A stretch of 64,000 bases of DNA, taken from Caldithrix sp964598255. Lineage in GTDB: Bacteria > Calditrichota > Calditrichia > Calditrichales > Calditrichaceae. Numbering within the stretch: the first letter of the stretch is position 1; every line of letters starts with the position of its first letter. Made by a program: the position numbers and the translations under genes. The notes below the pieces were generated by a model, which was not told where the DNA came from, searched no databases, and saw nothing but the letters and a program-made list of their open reading frames with translations. Shown piece after piece: positions 1 through 8,753 of the stretch. The DNA lies in the NCBI GenBank assembly GCA_964598255.1, contig CAZRBA010000136.1, forward strand, positions 1 through 64,000, read 5' to 3'.

Positions 1-1
1 T

Positions 2-148
2 GCCATGCTGATTATTAGCGTGGGCATTAAAAAGGTGGTGGCCAAACGGCGTTACCATGCCGGGCAGGAAACACGGGAATTGTTCAAACAGGCCGGCATC
101 GAATTGGTGGTCATGGAAGACAGAGTGGAAGAATACGAAAACCAGTAA
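2..148 (+). CDS. Deoxycytidylate (dCMP) deaminase, C-terminal end (partial)
   Basis: The window opens inside this gene; the last 48 codons are present and end in TAA at 146-148. The residues read AMLIISVGIKKVV, then a charged stretch with ELFKQAGIEL near the end. This matches the C-terminal part of ComEB-type dCMP deaminases, where 'AKMIINAGIKRVV' follows the second zinc-cysteine motif and a 'LLxxAGIE' helix closes the domain. The enzyme converts dCMP to dUMP for dTTP synthesis. The zinc-binding motifs lie upstream of the window, so the call rests on a short tail. A dUTPase-like gene at 39.5-39.9 kb would act in the same pathway. The gene is followed at once by a strong hairpin terminator shared with pckA. 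Confidence 0.6.
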   Translation, partial: AMLIISVGIKKVVAKRRYHAGQETRELFKQAGIELVVMEDRVEEYENQ

Positions 149-151
149 ATC

Positions 152-183
152 AAAAAGGCGGAGATGATTCTCCGCCTTTTTTT
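152..183. terminator. Bidirectional intrinsic terminator between dCMP deaminase and pckA
   Basis: An 8-bp GC-rich stem (GGCGGAGA, 157-164, with TCTCCGCC, 169-176) has a 4-nt loop, an A-run before it and a T-run after it (177-183). The A/T runs make it work on both strands, so it can end the plus-strand gene and the convergent minus-strand pckA. Confidence 0.85.
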
Positions 184-203
184 ACTAATCGTTACTATAA
201 CTT

Positions 204-1808
204 TCAAACTTCGGGACCGGCTTCGGCTACTTCTTTAGCAATGAAATCTTCGTATTGGCGAAAATTTTCTTTGAATTTTTGCGCCAATTCACGTGCCTTC
301 TGCTCGTAAGCCTGTCCGTCTTGCCAGGTATTTTTAGGAATTAATACCTGCGAGGGGACCCCCGGACATTTTTTTGGAACCCGCACTTTAAAAATCGGAT
401 CTTCGACGTATTCCACATGATCCAAATCTCCGTTCAGGGCCGCATTTAACATGGCACGCGTGTATTTGATTTCCATGCGATGCCCCACTCCGTAAGGGCC
501 TCCGGTCCAACCTGTATTAACCAGCCAACAACGTACATTGTGTTTTTTAATCCGTTCTCCAAGCATTTTGGCATAAACCGTCGGACGCTGCGGCATAAAC
601 GGAGCGCCGAAACACGCGCTGAAAGTTGCTTGCGGTTCGGTAATTCCGCGTTCGGTACCGGCAACTTTAGCCGTGTAGCCCGAAAGGAAATGGTACATAG
701 CCTGCTCCGGAGTTAAACGTGAAATCGGCGGCAGCACCCCGAATGCATCTGCGGTTAAAAATACGATGTTTTCCGGTTGACCGGCACGTTCTTCGGGAAC
801 GATGTTTTCTAAATGGGTAATGGGATACGATGCGCGTGTATTTTCGGTAAACGTTGCATCGTTTAAATCGGGTCGACGCCAGTAGGAATCGATGGCCACA
901 TTTTCCAGAATCGTACCGAACTTACGGGTAGTGGCAAAAATCTCCGGTTCGGCTTCCGGCGAAAGACGAATCACTTTTGCGTAACAACCGCCCTCGAAGT
1001 TGAAAACACCATCATCGCTCCAACCGTGCTCGTCATCCCCGATTAGCGCACGGTTAGGATCGGTGGAGAGCGTTGTTTTACCAGTTCCGGAAAGGCCAAA
1101 AAAGATAGCCACATCTCCGCGCTTGCCAACATTGGCACTACAATGCATGGAAAGCACGTCTTGTTTTGGCAAAAGATAATTCATTACCGTAAAAACCGAC
1201 TTTTTAATTTCGCCAGCATAACTGGTACCACCGATTAAAATCAATTTTTCTTTAAAATTAACTAAAATAAACGCTTCGGAATTGGTGCCGTCTAATTCGG
1301 GCACGGCATGAAATTTAGGTAAGGCAATGATGGTATATTCGGGAATGAATTTGCGTAGTTTATCTTCATCCGTAATTCGAATAAACATATTACGAGCAAA
1401 AAGCGAATGCCAGGCATACTCGGTAATGACACGAATGGGAATTTGATATTTTGGCTCTGCTCCTGCATAACAATCCTGAATAAAAATGTCGTTCCCTTGC
1501 AAGTAGGCCTGCATCCGATACCAAATTTGATTGAACTTTTCCTCGCTAAAGGGACGGTTGACATCACCCCACCAAATATCGTGTTCACTGGTGGGTTCTT
1601 TAACAATAAATTTATCGTTTGGTGAACGGCCCGTAAATGTGCCGGTGCGCACGACCACCGGCCCCAAATGGCTAAGCAATCCTTCGCGGCGCCGAATAAT
1701 TTGTTCGTACAAAATCGGCGTTGTTAAATTCCAGTAAACATTATTTAAATTTTTTAACCCCAAATAGTCCAGCCCAAATTCTCCTTGGACATAATGTTGA
1801 ACCCCCAT
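204..1808 (-). CDS. pckA: Phosphoenolpyruvate carboxykinase (ATP)
   Basis: This 534-residue protein has the usual length of the ATP-dependent family. It interconverts oxaloacetate plus ATP with PEP, CO2 and ADP in the cytoplasm, the first step of gluconeogenesis or, reversed, CO2 fixation in anaerobes. Visible signatures are RTGTFTGRSPNDKFIV near the N-terminus, the kinase-1a P-loop GLSGTGKTTLSTD (about residue 240), the metal-binding GDDEHGWSDDGVFNFEGGCYAK, and ENTRASYPI further on. The ATG at 1808 is preceded by TTAGGAGG (complement of 1812-1818) at normal spacing, which fixes the start. It stands alone as a single-gene unit ending at the shared hairpin at 152-183. Confidence 0.97.
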   Translation of the reverse strand: MGVQHYVQGEFGLDYLGLKNLNNVYWNLTTPILYEQIIRRREGLLSHLGPVVVRTGTFTGRSPNDKFIVKEPTSEHDIWWGDVNRPFSEEKFNQIWYRMQAYLQGNDIFIQDCYAGAEPKYQIPIRVITEYAWHSLFARNMFIRITDEDKLRKFIPEYTIIALPKFHAVPELDGTNSEAFILVNFKEKLILIGGTSYAGEIKKSVFTVMNYLLPKQDVLSMHCSANVGKRGDVAIFFGLSGTGKTTLSTDPNRALIGDDEHGWSDDGVFNFEGGCYAKVIRLSPEAEPEIFATTRKFGTILENVAIDSYWRRPDLNDATFTENTRASYPITHLENIVPEERAGQPENIVFLTADAFGVLPPISRLTPEQAMYHFLSGYTAKVAGTERGITEPQATFSACFGAPFMPQRPTVYAKMLGERIKKHNVRCWLVNTGWTGGPYGVGHRMEIKYTRAMLNAALNGDLDHVEYVEDPIFKVRVPKKCPGVPSQVLIPKNTWQDGQAYEQKARELAQKFKENFRQYEDFIAKEVAEAGPEV

Positions 1809-1818
1809 AATACCTCCT

Positions 1819-2377
1819 AACGCTTGGTAAAAAAGACTATTAACGTGTGATCCTCGAATTTAAATTTAACAGGGAAGATGATAAATGCAAAAATCTTTTT
1901 GTTCCCCTACGGTTTTTCTTTTTCTCCCCGATTGCCGCATCAATATTATCGTAAAAGATGCTATTTGCTTTATGTTTGCCGGAATCAAAATAATAAATTA
2001 CCGGTCATTTTTTTGTTTTGGCGCATATCTTTTTTAAAGGCCCACGAAGATCCCATAGATATCCGCACAAAATAATCCGCACCAATCCGTTCAATTTGCC
2101 AGCAACATTGTTCCGCACAGGTGAATCGGCCAACCATTCAACAAATCGACATTTCAACTTTTCCAGCCTACCGTTTAGCTCACAGCCCCTTAACTCTTGC
2201 GCCCTTAACCGTATTCCCTTCAACAATTCAACGGATCCACCTGAATTTCGCTTAAAAAAGGAATTTTATCGATGCTACTTTACAAAATAAAAAAATTGAG
2301 TTCTTGGCACGAAAACCTTAAAATAATGGTCAACGCTTTAACGTTTGGCTTTAAAAGATTTAAGAAAGGATTCCAAA
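1819..2377. other. Intergenic region between divergent pckA and amidase genes
   Basis: About 560 bases without a convincing gene. It must hold the promoters for pckA (leftward) and the amidase (rightward). Short open frames here (for example 2018-2290 plus and 2005-2226 minus) have no good ribosome site or recognisable protein. I saw no hairpin, tRNA or riboswitch. Confidence 0.5.
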
Positions 2378-3049
2378 ATGTTCAAACGTTTCATACTGTT
2401 CGTCTTCTTTTTTCTGTTCCTCTTTTCTCAGCATTTTCATCTTTTGGCCCAACAAAGAACGCTGCCTCAATTTAAAATAATTCCGCGCAAAGCCTGGGGA
2501 TGGACCCCGCCACCATTCACCTTAAAACCGCAAAAAATCAAACGCATCACCATTCACCACGGCGGTATTTTATTCACAAAAGACGAAGATCCCGTAAAGT
2601 ACATCCGTCATTTGCAGGAATGGAGCCGCGCCAAAAAACACTGGATGGACATTCCGTATCATTACATGATCGATTTGGACGGGAATATTTACGAAGCAAG
2701 AGAGTTAAAATATCCCGGAGATACCAATACGACGTACAACCCGCGAGGTCATGCCTTAATTTGCGTAATGGGCAATTATGAAATTCAAAAGCCCACTCAA
2801 CGGCAAATAGATGCCCTGGCCTGGTTGTGCGCACGTTTGGCTTTGAAATATCACGTTCCTTTGGATAGCATCAAAGCCCATAAAGACTACGCGGAAACAC
2901 AATGCCCGGGTAAAAATCTTTACAAATATTTGCAGGACGGAACGCTTAAAAAAGAAATAAAAGCATACGAACGGTTAGACAAACAGGAATCCGTAGTACC
3001 GCAAAAACCGGTTTTAAGAACTAACAACAAAAATAAAACAGATAAATAG
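2378..3049 (+). CDS. Secreted N-acetylmuramoyl-L-alanine amidase (Amidase_2/PGRP family)
   Basis: A 223-residue exported zinc amidase predicted to cleave the lactyl-amide bond between MurNAc and the stem peptide in the periplasm. Residues 1-25 form a signal peptide (MFKRF, then a very hydrophobic Phe/Leu stretch ending near LLAQQ). The amidase_2 fold follows: ITIHHGG (zinc His60 or 61), YHYMIDLDGNIYEAR (catalytic-region Glu107), AHKDY (His168) and QCPGKNLY (Cys176, third zinc ligand). A basic tail of about 25 residues closes it. A longer in-frame TTG at 2345 exists, but the ATG at 2378 has AAGAAAGGA seven bases upstream and starts exactly at the signal peptide. Ferritin starts 23 bases downstream, so they may be co-transcribed. 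Confidence 0.88.
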   Translation: MFKRFILFVFFFLFLFSQHFHLLAQQRTLPQFKIIPRKAWGWTPPPFTLKPQKIKRITIHHGGILFTKDEDPVKYIRHLQEWSRAKKHWMDIPYHYMIDLDGNIYEARELKYPGDTNTTYNPRGHALICVMGNYEIQKPTQRQIDALAWLCARLALKYHVPLDSIKAHKDYAETQCPGKNLYKYLQDGTLKKEIKAYERLDKQESVVPQKPVLRTNNKNKTDK

Positions 3050-3072
3050 AAAAACAGAAATGGAGACATTTT

Positions 3073-3585
3073 ATGCTTAGCAAGACCATCGAAAATGCAC
3101 TTAACGATCAGATTACGTATGAATTTTACTCCGAGTATTTGTATTTGGCTATGGCCTCCTATTGCGATTCCATCGATTTGGGAGGCTTTGCCAATTGGCT
3201 AATTGCCCAAGCCGAGGAGGAACACACCCATGCGCTACGTATTTTCCGCTTCGTACAAAGTCGGGAGGGAGTCGTTGAATTGGGTGCTTTGGAAAAACCG
3301 AAAAGCGATTACAAAGATGTGGCGGAACTTTTCGAAGCCATTTTGCAACACGAACGCAGCGTTACCGCCCGCATCAACTCCATTTACGAGTTAGCGCTTA
3401 AAGAAAAGGATTATCCCACTCAGGTGGAAATGGAATGGTTTATTACCGAACAAGTGGAAGAAGAGAAAACCGTTTCGGATATTCTCAAGCAAATTCGTTG
3501 GGTAAAAGACAACCCGATGGGATTGTTTATGCTGGATCAACAATTAGGGCAACGCCAAACCGTTAACACGCCCGCCGGGGAATAA
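3073..3585 (+). CDS. ftnA: Bacterial non-haem ferritin
   Basis: A 170-residue four-helix-bundle iron-storage protein that oxidises Fe(II) and stores it as a mineral in a 24-subunit cage. The ferroxidase residues fall at the same numbers as in E. coli FtnA: Glu17 (TYEFYSEYLYLA), Glu50 and His53 (AEEEHTHA), Glu94 (QHERS), and Gln127/Glu130 (TEQVEEEK). There is no bacterioferritin haem methionine context. GGAGA precedes the ATG at 3073. It lies behind the amidase and ends at a hairpin shared with hflC. A large iron-protein load elsewhere in the window (13-haem cytochrome, four Fe-S clusters) fits a need for iron storage. Confidence 0.95.
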   Translation: MLSKTIENALNDQITYEFYSEYLYLAMASYCDSIDLGGFANWLIAQAEEEHTHALRIFRFVQSREGVVELGALEKPKSDYKDVAELFEAILQHERSVTARINSIYELALKEKDYPTQVEMEWFITEQVEEEKTVSDILKQIRWVKDNPMGLFMLDQQLGQRQTVNTPAGE

Positions 3586-3605
3586 ATTCATTTTTTGTTA
3601 ATTGA

Positions 3606-3634
3606 AAAAGGCTGCCCAAAGGCAGCCTTTTCGT
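3606..3634. terminator. Bidirectional terminator between ftnA and hflC
   Basis: AAAAGGCTGCC (3606-3616) pairs with GGCAGCCTTTT (3621-3631) around a 4-nt loop. It lies between the convergent ferritin and hflC stop codons. Confidence 0.85.
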
Positions 3635-3640
3635 TTTAAA

Positions 3641-4597
3641 TTATTTGCCGTTAATATTTTTAAAGTACTTGTAAAATTCACTCTCCGTGGTCAGTATCAA
3701 CCAATCCTTATCCGAAAAGGTCGTTTTGTAAGTCTCCAATGTTTTCATGAAACGGAAAAAATCGCGTGTTTCGGCATTGCGATTGTAAGCACTGGCATAA
3801 ATAGCAGTTGCCTTGGCATCTGCCTTACCTTTAATTTCTTCGGCCGTGCGGTAGGCTTCGGATTGGATCTTTTTCAATTCACGCTCCTTTGCGCCCAAAA
3901 TTTTCGATGCTTCGCCCTGTCCTTCCGAACGGTACTTTTCCGCAATGCGCTTGCGTTCGGTAATCATACGCTCGTAAATTTTTTGCTGCACTTCTTTTAC
4001 GTAATTGATCCGTTTAAAACGCAAATCCAATAAATCGATGCCCAATTCCTTTGCCCTGGGACCGGCCGCCGCTAAAATTTCACGGGTAATGCGTTCGCGT
4101 CCGTACTTGATTGTCGGAAAAACGTCTTCGATGCTGTTATCCGAAAGCGAAGTATCGCTCATGGCCAGCGGCTTACGATTGGTGCTGCGCACCAGTTCCA
4201 CCAAATTGTGTTTGGCCACCGCATTGCGGGTTTCGCCATTCAAAATATCATCCAGCCTCGCCTGTGCTCCGCGTTCATCACGCACACGTTGAAAGAAAAG
4301 CAACGGATCGGAAATACGCCAGCGGGCGTACGTATCCACCCAAATAAAACGTTTGTCTTTGGTCGGCACCTGTTTGGCGGCACCGTCCCATTCCAAAAAA
4401 CGTTTATCAAAAAACGTGGCATCTTCGATAATGGGTACTTTAAAATGAATGCCAGGGGTTACGATCGGTTTGCGCACTGGCTTGCCCATGCGCGTAATAA
4501 TTACCTGTTCGGTTTCGTTGACAATAAAACCTGCGGAAACCAATACAATTGCGGCAACCAGAAGGATTCCGCCCCAAATAATAGTTTTTTTACTCAT
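3641..4597 (-). CDS. hflC: HflC, SPFH/prohibitin-family membrane protein
   Basis: 318 residues. HflC pairs with HflK in a large periplasm-facing inner-membrane cage that houses and restrains the FtsH protease. One N-terminal membrane segment (about residues 5-27, IIWGGILLVAAIVLVSAGF) is followed by an SPFH domain beginning ETEQVIITRMGKPV and a long charged coiled coil (about 205-290) with the family's IRSEGQGEA-like stretch, here YRSEGQGEASKI. AGGAGG sits before the ATG. The start overlaps the end of hflK by 8 bases, so translation is coupled. No ftsH is visible in the window. Confidence 0.95.
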   Translation of the reverse strand: MSKKTIIWGGILLVAAIVLVSAGFIVNETEQVIITRMGKPVRKPIVTPGIHFKVPIIEDATFFDKRFLEWDGAAKQVPTKDKRFIWVDTYARWRISDPLLFFQRVRDERGAQARLDDILNGETRNAVAKHNLVELVRSTNRKPLAMSDTSLSDNSIEDVFPTIKYGRERITREILAAAGPRAKELGIDLLDLRFKRINYVKEVQQKIYERMITERKRIAEKYRSEGQGEASKILGAKERELKKIQSEAYRTAEEIKGKADAKATAIYASAYNRNAETRDFFRFMKTLETYKTTFSDKDWLILTTESEFYKYFKNINGK

Positions 4598-5579
4598 TTT
4601 TACCTCCTACCTTGTCCAATTGAAATAAGGGCAAGATACCGGTCGATTTTTTATCGGTAATCAATTTACGGCCTACCTTTTTTAAGACATTATTCATCGT
4701 TTCAAGGTACATACGCTGTTTGGTAACTTCTTTAGCACGCTTGTACTGATTAAACAGAGCATTAAATCGCGCCACATCACCCTGTGCCGTATTAACCCGT
4801 TCCAGAGCATAACCATGCGCTTCCTCGATAATTCGCTGGGCCTCACCACGCGCTTTGGGAATTACCTTATTATATTCCGACCGTGCTTGATTGATCAATT
4901 TTTCCTTTTCCTGCTGTGCTTCGTTTACTTCATTGAATGCCGGCTTTACTTCATCGGGCGGATTCACATCCTGCAGCACTATCTGGTCAACCTTAATACC
5001 GGTTTCATATTGATTGGCTAATTTTTGCACGGCCACTTCGGCACTGGTGGCAATTTCCTGTCGGCCAACGGTAAGCACTTCGTTAACCGTACGATCTCCG
5101 ATAATTTCCCGCATTACGGCCTCGTTTATATCGCGAAATGTGGATTCGGCATTACGGATGCGAAACAGATATTTGTACGGATCGGCAATACGATACTGTA
5201 CAATCCACTCCACTTGCGCCGCATTCAAATCACCCGTAAGCATTAACGATTCGTCCGTATAACGGTGGGCGGAATATTGCGTACGCACACCTGGCTTAAG
5301 CGTACGAAATCCGAATTCTTGTTTTAGCTGACGCTGCACGGGAACTTTGTACACGGTTTCGATGCCAAACGGCCATTTAAAGTTTAACCCAGGATCAACC
5401 GTACGCACGTATTTCCCGAGTCGCAAAACCACTCCTACCTCTTCGGGTTCTATGGTAAACCAACTGGAAAAGAAAAAAATCAGCAACAAAACGATGCCAA
5501 TGGTCCAGCGTAACGCTTTTCCTGAAATCTGGGGAGGTTTAAAATTCTCCAGATTAAAGTTTTCGGTTTGAGAGCTCAT
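4590..5579 (-). CDS. hflK: HflK, SPFH/prohibitin-family membrane protein
   Basis: 329 residues; partner of HflC in the FtsH-modulating membrane complex. A short cytoplasmic head (about 25 residues) leads to one membrane segment (about 27-45) and then the SPFH domain (EPEEVGVVLRLGKYVRTVDPGLNFKWPFGIE), an HflK signature. Glu/Ala/Lys-rich coiled coil follows (about 215-290, EAQQEKEKLINQARSEYN). The head lacks the long Gly/Pro-rich N-terminus of enterobacterial HflK. A strong AAGGAGG lies upstream of the ATG at 5579. The gene is first in the hflK-hflC operon; the 247-base gap to the rhomboid gene probably carries its own promoter. Confidence 0.95.
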   Translation of the reverse strand: MSSQTENFNLENFKPPQISGKALRWTIGIVLLLIFFFSSWFTIEPEEVGVVLRLGKYVRTVDPGLNFKWPFGIETVYKVPVQRQLKQEFGFRTLKPGVRTQYSAHRYTDESLMLTGDLNAAQVEWIVQYRIADPYKYLFRIRNAESTFRDINEAVMREIIGDRTVNEVLTVGRQEIATSAEVAVQKLANQYETGIKVDQIVLQDVNPPDEVKPAFNEVNEAQQEKEKLINQARSEYNKVIPKARGEAQRIIEEAHGYALERVNTAQGDVARFNALFNQYKRAKEVTKQRMYLETMNNVLKKVGRKLITDKKSTGILPLFQLDKVGGKNE

Positions 5580-5826
5580 GAACGCCTCCTTGTTTATTAA
5601 ATGAAAATGTTTTTAGTTAAATATACCAACAAAAATGTTCTCCGACCTACAAATCGGGTTTATGTACAAAATAACCCCTGCTTTATTCAATGAAACGGTG
5701 CGCGGCTTTGCGTATTTTCGTTTTTGTTTAAGAATGCCCATGCGTATTCGGACTAATCAAACTCGACAAATTTTGCATGATACCCGAGAAGCCAAAAACA
5801 AACACCGGCAGGTAAAAAGCTAATGT

Positions 5827-6486
5827 TTACAAAATACCGCGCCGCCTTCGCGGTTCGAAAAGCGAAACCAGCAAAAAGCCAGCGACAAACCCTCCCACGT
5901 GCGCAAACCAAGCCACCCCTCCCTGCATCCCAGGCACAAAGGAGGCCCAGCCATTAACCAATTGGAAAACAAACCAGATGGACAATACAATAATTGCCGG
6001 AATATGAATTATATCGATAAAGAAGAACAGAAAAATCAAAACCGTAATGCGATTCGTCGGAAACTTAAACAAATAGGCACCCAAAACTCCGGAAATCGCT
6101 CCGCTGGCACCAATCATAGGTACCGTAGAATGAGGCGCCAAAATAGCCTGCGTTAAAGCGGCAAACACTCCCATAAAAATATAAAAGAAAAAATAACGTA
6201 CATGCCCCAATGTATATTCGACATTATCTCCGAAGATGTACAAATAAAGCATGTTTCCGAACAGGTGCAACAATCCCCCGTGCATAAACATAGAAGTAAA
6301 AACAGTCAAAAAGGAAAACGGCTGATATTCGGGTGAAAACAAACGAGCCGGTACCAAACCATAAGTGTAAACGAATACCTGCGTGTGTTGTTGCCAAAAG
6401 AAATAAATAAGAATGTTTGCGGTAATTAACCCATAATTAACATACGGTGTGTAGCCTTTGGGACTTTCGTCCGCAAGTGGAATCAT
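5827..6486 (-). CDS. Rhomboid-family intramembrane serine protease
   Basis: 219 residues with about six membrane segments. Rhomboids cut single-pass membrane proteins inside the bilayer with a Ser-His dyad. The nucleophile lies in GASGAISG (Ser128) and the base in AHVGGFVAGF (His196). The HxxxxHxxxN pattern of the second helix is intact (His69, His74, Asn78 in MHGGLLHLFGN). A short charged tail (EPRRRRGIL) ends the protein. The ATG overlaps the TGA of the upstream M23 peptidase gene (ATGA), so the two are translationally coupled. Substrates cannot be read from the sequence. Confidence 0.92.
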   Translation of the reverse strand: MIPLADESPKGYTPYVNYGLITANILIYFFWQQHTQVFVYTYGLVPARLFSPEYQPFSFLTVFTSMFMHGGLLHLFGNMLYLYIFGDNVEYTLGHVRYFFFYIFMGVFAALTQAILAPHSTVPMIGASGAISGVLGAYLFKFPTNRITVLIFLFFFIDIIHIPAIIVLSIWFVFQLVNGWASFVPGMQGGVAWFAHVGGFVAGFLLVSLFEPRRRRGIL

Positions 6487-8732
6487 TCAGGTTCCCTTGT
6501 TCCAATATAAAACTTTACGCTTTTTTGCGTCCTGTTGCCTACCCTGTCGGCAACGATAATGTTCAATGTGTGTGGCCCGGATTTTAACTCCCAGTAAGGA
6601 CGTGCAATTACCACATGACGTTCCGGATCCCATTCGGGAATAAGCTGTTTGTTGTCTACAAAGATACGAATATCCCGGTCAGAATCAATACCGGAAAGCG
6701 AATCGACAAGGTGAAAACGAATAATGAATGATTTTTTAATGATTGCATTTGCCGGTGGCTGCAAAATTTCCACCTCGGGCGCGGAGGTATCGGCCGCAAC
6801 AATAAAGTCTCCCAACGTCTTTATTCGTGCCGAAACAGTACCGCGAATCGAATCCGTTTTCCCGCCTATGAACGAAATCTTTCCGTGGCTATCCGACCGA
6901 CAAATACCCACTTGGCGCCAATAAACAGGTACGGAATCTACCCGCACAATTAACTCCGCTGATTTGCGAAATATTTGCGGATACCAATCAAAAACATAGG
7001 CCGCACTTAAAATCGGGATCCTGTTGACCGGTAGAAACAAATCGTTTTTTTGCAGGGTGAAAAGAAGAGTATCGTATACCGTTTGAGCCTGTGATCGCAA
7101 GCGCAAACGCCCTTTGTAAAAGGAAAATGTTTGCTCCTTACAGGGAAAAAGCGCATCAAAGGCAAAAGCGGTCCGAAAAAAGGTAGAATCAAAATCAGTC
7201 AAATTTAAGCGCACGGAATCGCTTTGTACCACAGGCGGAGGCAAGACAATTTCGCAATGCTCCTTCTGCACATCCGCCGGTAAAGCAAATTCGCCCGATT
7301 GCAGACGGGCCGTAATTCCAAAATTCTGACAACATTTAAACCCGTCGGCCAACAACACAAACCGTTTTCCGATATTTACTCTTGCGAATTTTGGTACCGC
7401 ACACGAATCGTTCAAGGGAATCCTGCAAATTTGTACTGCCCCCTGCGACCGTCGTAGTGTCAATTGTAACTCGGTTGCATTGGTATCTTTTAGCTGTGCT
7501 TTGATTACATACGAATGATAACCTAAGGGCAAAAACGCATTTGCCATAACCTCAAAGTAATCGACCGCATGCCAGGTTTTGCCGTCTGCTGATGAACGGA
7601 AGGCAATTTGATGCACATTTGACGGAACCGTAATTTTCAAAAAAACATTGCCCTCTGTTTTTTTAACAAAACGGATTTTGGGCGCCGCAACGAATTCGCA
7701 TCGTATTTTGCTTTGAATGACACTCGTATTGCCGAAAAAATCACGCACAACCAAACGAAAACGATGATTTGTGCCCGCCATGTGCAAATAACCGTTGCCA
7801 GGCGAGCGATGGTAAAAAGGCAACGTATTAAACGGCTCGATAAATAACTTGCGAAATCGTTTGTGCAGTAATGATTTAAACGGATAATAAATTTCCACAT
7901 CGGCCAGAAGGGTTTTGGCAAAATCAAGCGTATCGTAAGAAACGTTAAAGACTTCCTTACCGTCCCAAAAAAGGTGTGTTTGGTAATACGTGAACTTATT
8001 GTAAACCCCATCGGCCAAATCGTAGCTACGCAAGGCTAACCCGATTGTTCCGCTTGCGCTGAGCGAATCCTGTAAGCGATAGTGATGATTTTTATCTTTG
8101 ATCAACGGAATTATTCGGGGCAAATGCGAACCGTTCACCGTACTCTGGGCCGTAAGGGGAATGACCAGTAATTCTTGCAAAATCGGAGCGATGGTATCTT
8201 TGATTTCGCCTTTGTAAAACGCCAACGGATTTAGCGGATGTTGCAGCGAATCGCGAATTTCGAAATGCAAATGTGGGACACCGATTCCGGTTTGACCCGT
8301 GTAAGCCAGCAATTCGCCTCGTTTTACCGGCCAGTTTTTCGGATACCAATCGATGGAGTAGCGCATCTTTTTTAGTTGTTGCCGAAAAACAGCCCGTTCG
8401 ATTTTCGGAACAAATTTTTTCAGATGCGCATAAACCGCGTAATGCCCGTCTTTCAATTTAAGATACAGGACCTTACCGTAACCAAAGGGAGAGATTCGTA
8501 TTCTGTAAATTTCTCCGTCGTCAATGGCAAAAACCGGATACCCTTCGCGGTTCCAGGTTTTAATATCGATGGCGGAATGGTAATGGGCCGGTCGATATTC
8601 GCAAAAACTGGAAGACAGATGCCTGCTGGCTGTTGTGGGCCAAAGATAGTTTTGCGCATGCGCCGTAAAAACGATCGCAAGCAATACCCAAATTACAAAA
8701 TTGCTTTTCAATATTCGGCCTTGGGCTATCAT
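6483..8732 (-). CDS. Secreted M23-family zinc metallopeptidase with large C-terminal extension
   Basis: 749 residues. A signal peptide (about 1-27, ending AHA-QN) precedes an M23/LytM domain (about 30-180) of the type that cuts peptidoglycan cross-links. The zinc ligands look intact: His52 and Asp56 in YHSAIDI, His103 in YAHL, and His154/His156 in GVPHLHFEIR. The catalytic domain sits at the N-terminus, the reverse of many LytM proteins. It is followed by about 560 residues of beta-rich sequence that I do not recognise, ending in an Ig-like module (about 650-745, 'SGIDSDRDIRIFVD', 'SGPHTLNIIVADRVGNRT'). The extension may bind the envelope or form an outer-membrane-associated scaffold. GGGAAGG precedes the ATG. 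It lies 21 bases behind the acyl-CoA synthetase gene and overlaps rhomboid by 4 bases. Confidence 0.85.
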   Translation of the reverse strand: MIAQGRILKSNFVIWVLLAIVFTAHAQNYLWPTTASRHLSSSFCEYRPAHYHSAIDIKTWNREGYPVFAIDDGEIYRIRISPFGYGKVLYLKLKDGHYAVYAHLKKFVPKIERAVFRQQLKKMRYSIDWYPKNWPVKRGELLAYTGQTGIGVPHLHFEIRDSLQHPLNPLAFYKGEIKDTIAPILQELLVIPLTAQSTVNGSHLPRIIPLIKDKNHHYRLQDSLSASGTIGLALRSYDLADGVYNKFTYYQTHLFWDGKEVFNVSYDTLDFAKTLLADVEIYYPFKSLLHKRFRKLFIEPFNTLPFYHRSPGNGYLHMAGTNHRFRLVVRDFFGNTSVIQSKIRCEFVAAPKIRFVKKTEGNVFLKITVPSNVHQIAFRSSADGKTWHAVDYFEVMANAFLPLGYHSYVIKAQLKDTNATELQLTLRRSQGAVQICRIPLNDSCAVPKFARVNIGKRFVLLADGFKCCQNFGITARLQSGEFALPADVQKEHCEIVLPPPVVQSDSVRLNLTDFDSTFFRTAFAFDALFPCKEQTFSFYKGRLRLRSQAQTVYDTLLFTLQKNDLFLPVNRIPILSAAYVFDWYPQIFRKSAELIVRVDSVPVYWRQVGICRSDSHGKISFIGGKTDSIRGTVSARIKTLGDFIVAADTSAPEVEILQPPANAIIKKSFIIRFHLVDSLSGIDSDRDIRIFVDNKQLIPEWDPERHVVIARPYWELKSGPHTLNIIVADRVGNRTQKSVKFYIGTREPE

Positions 8733-8753
8733 TCAAAACCTTCCCACACTTTT

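Noticed and set aside
2005..2290. Overlapping short open frames on both strands in the pckA-amidase gap
   Set aside because: No good ribosome site, no recognisable protein, odd composition; most likely chance frames.
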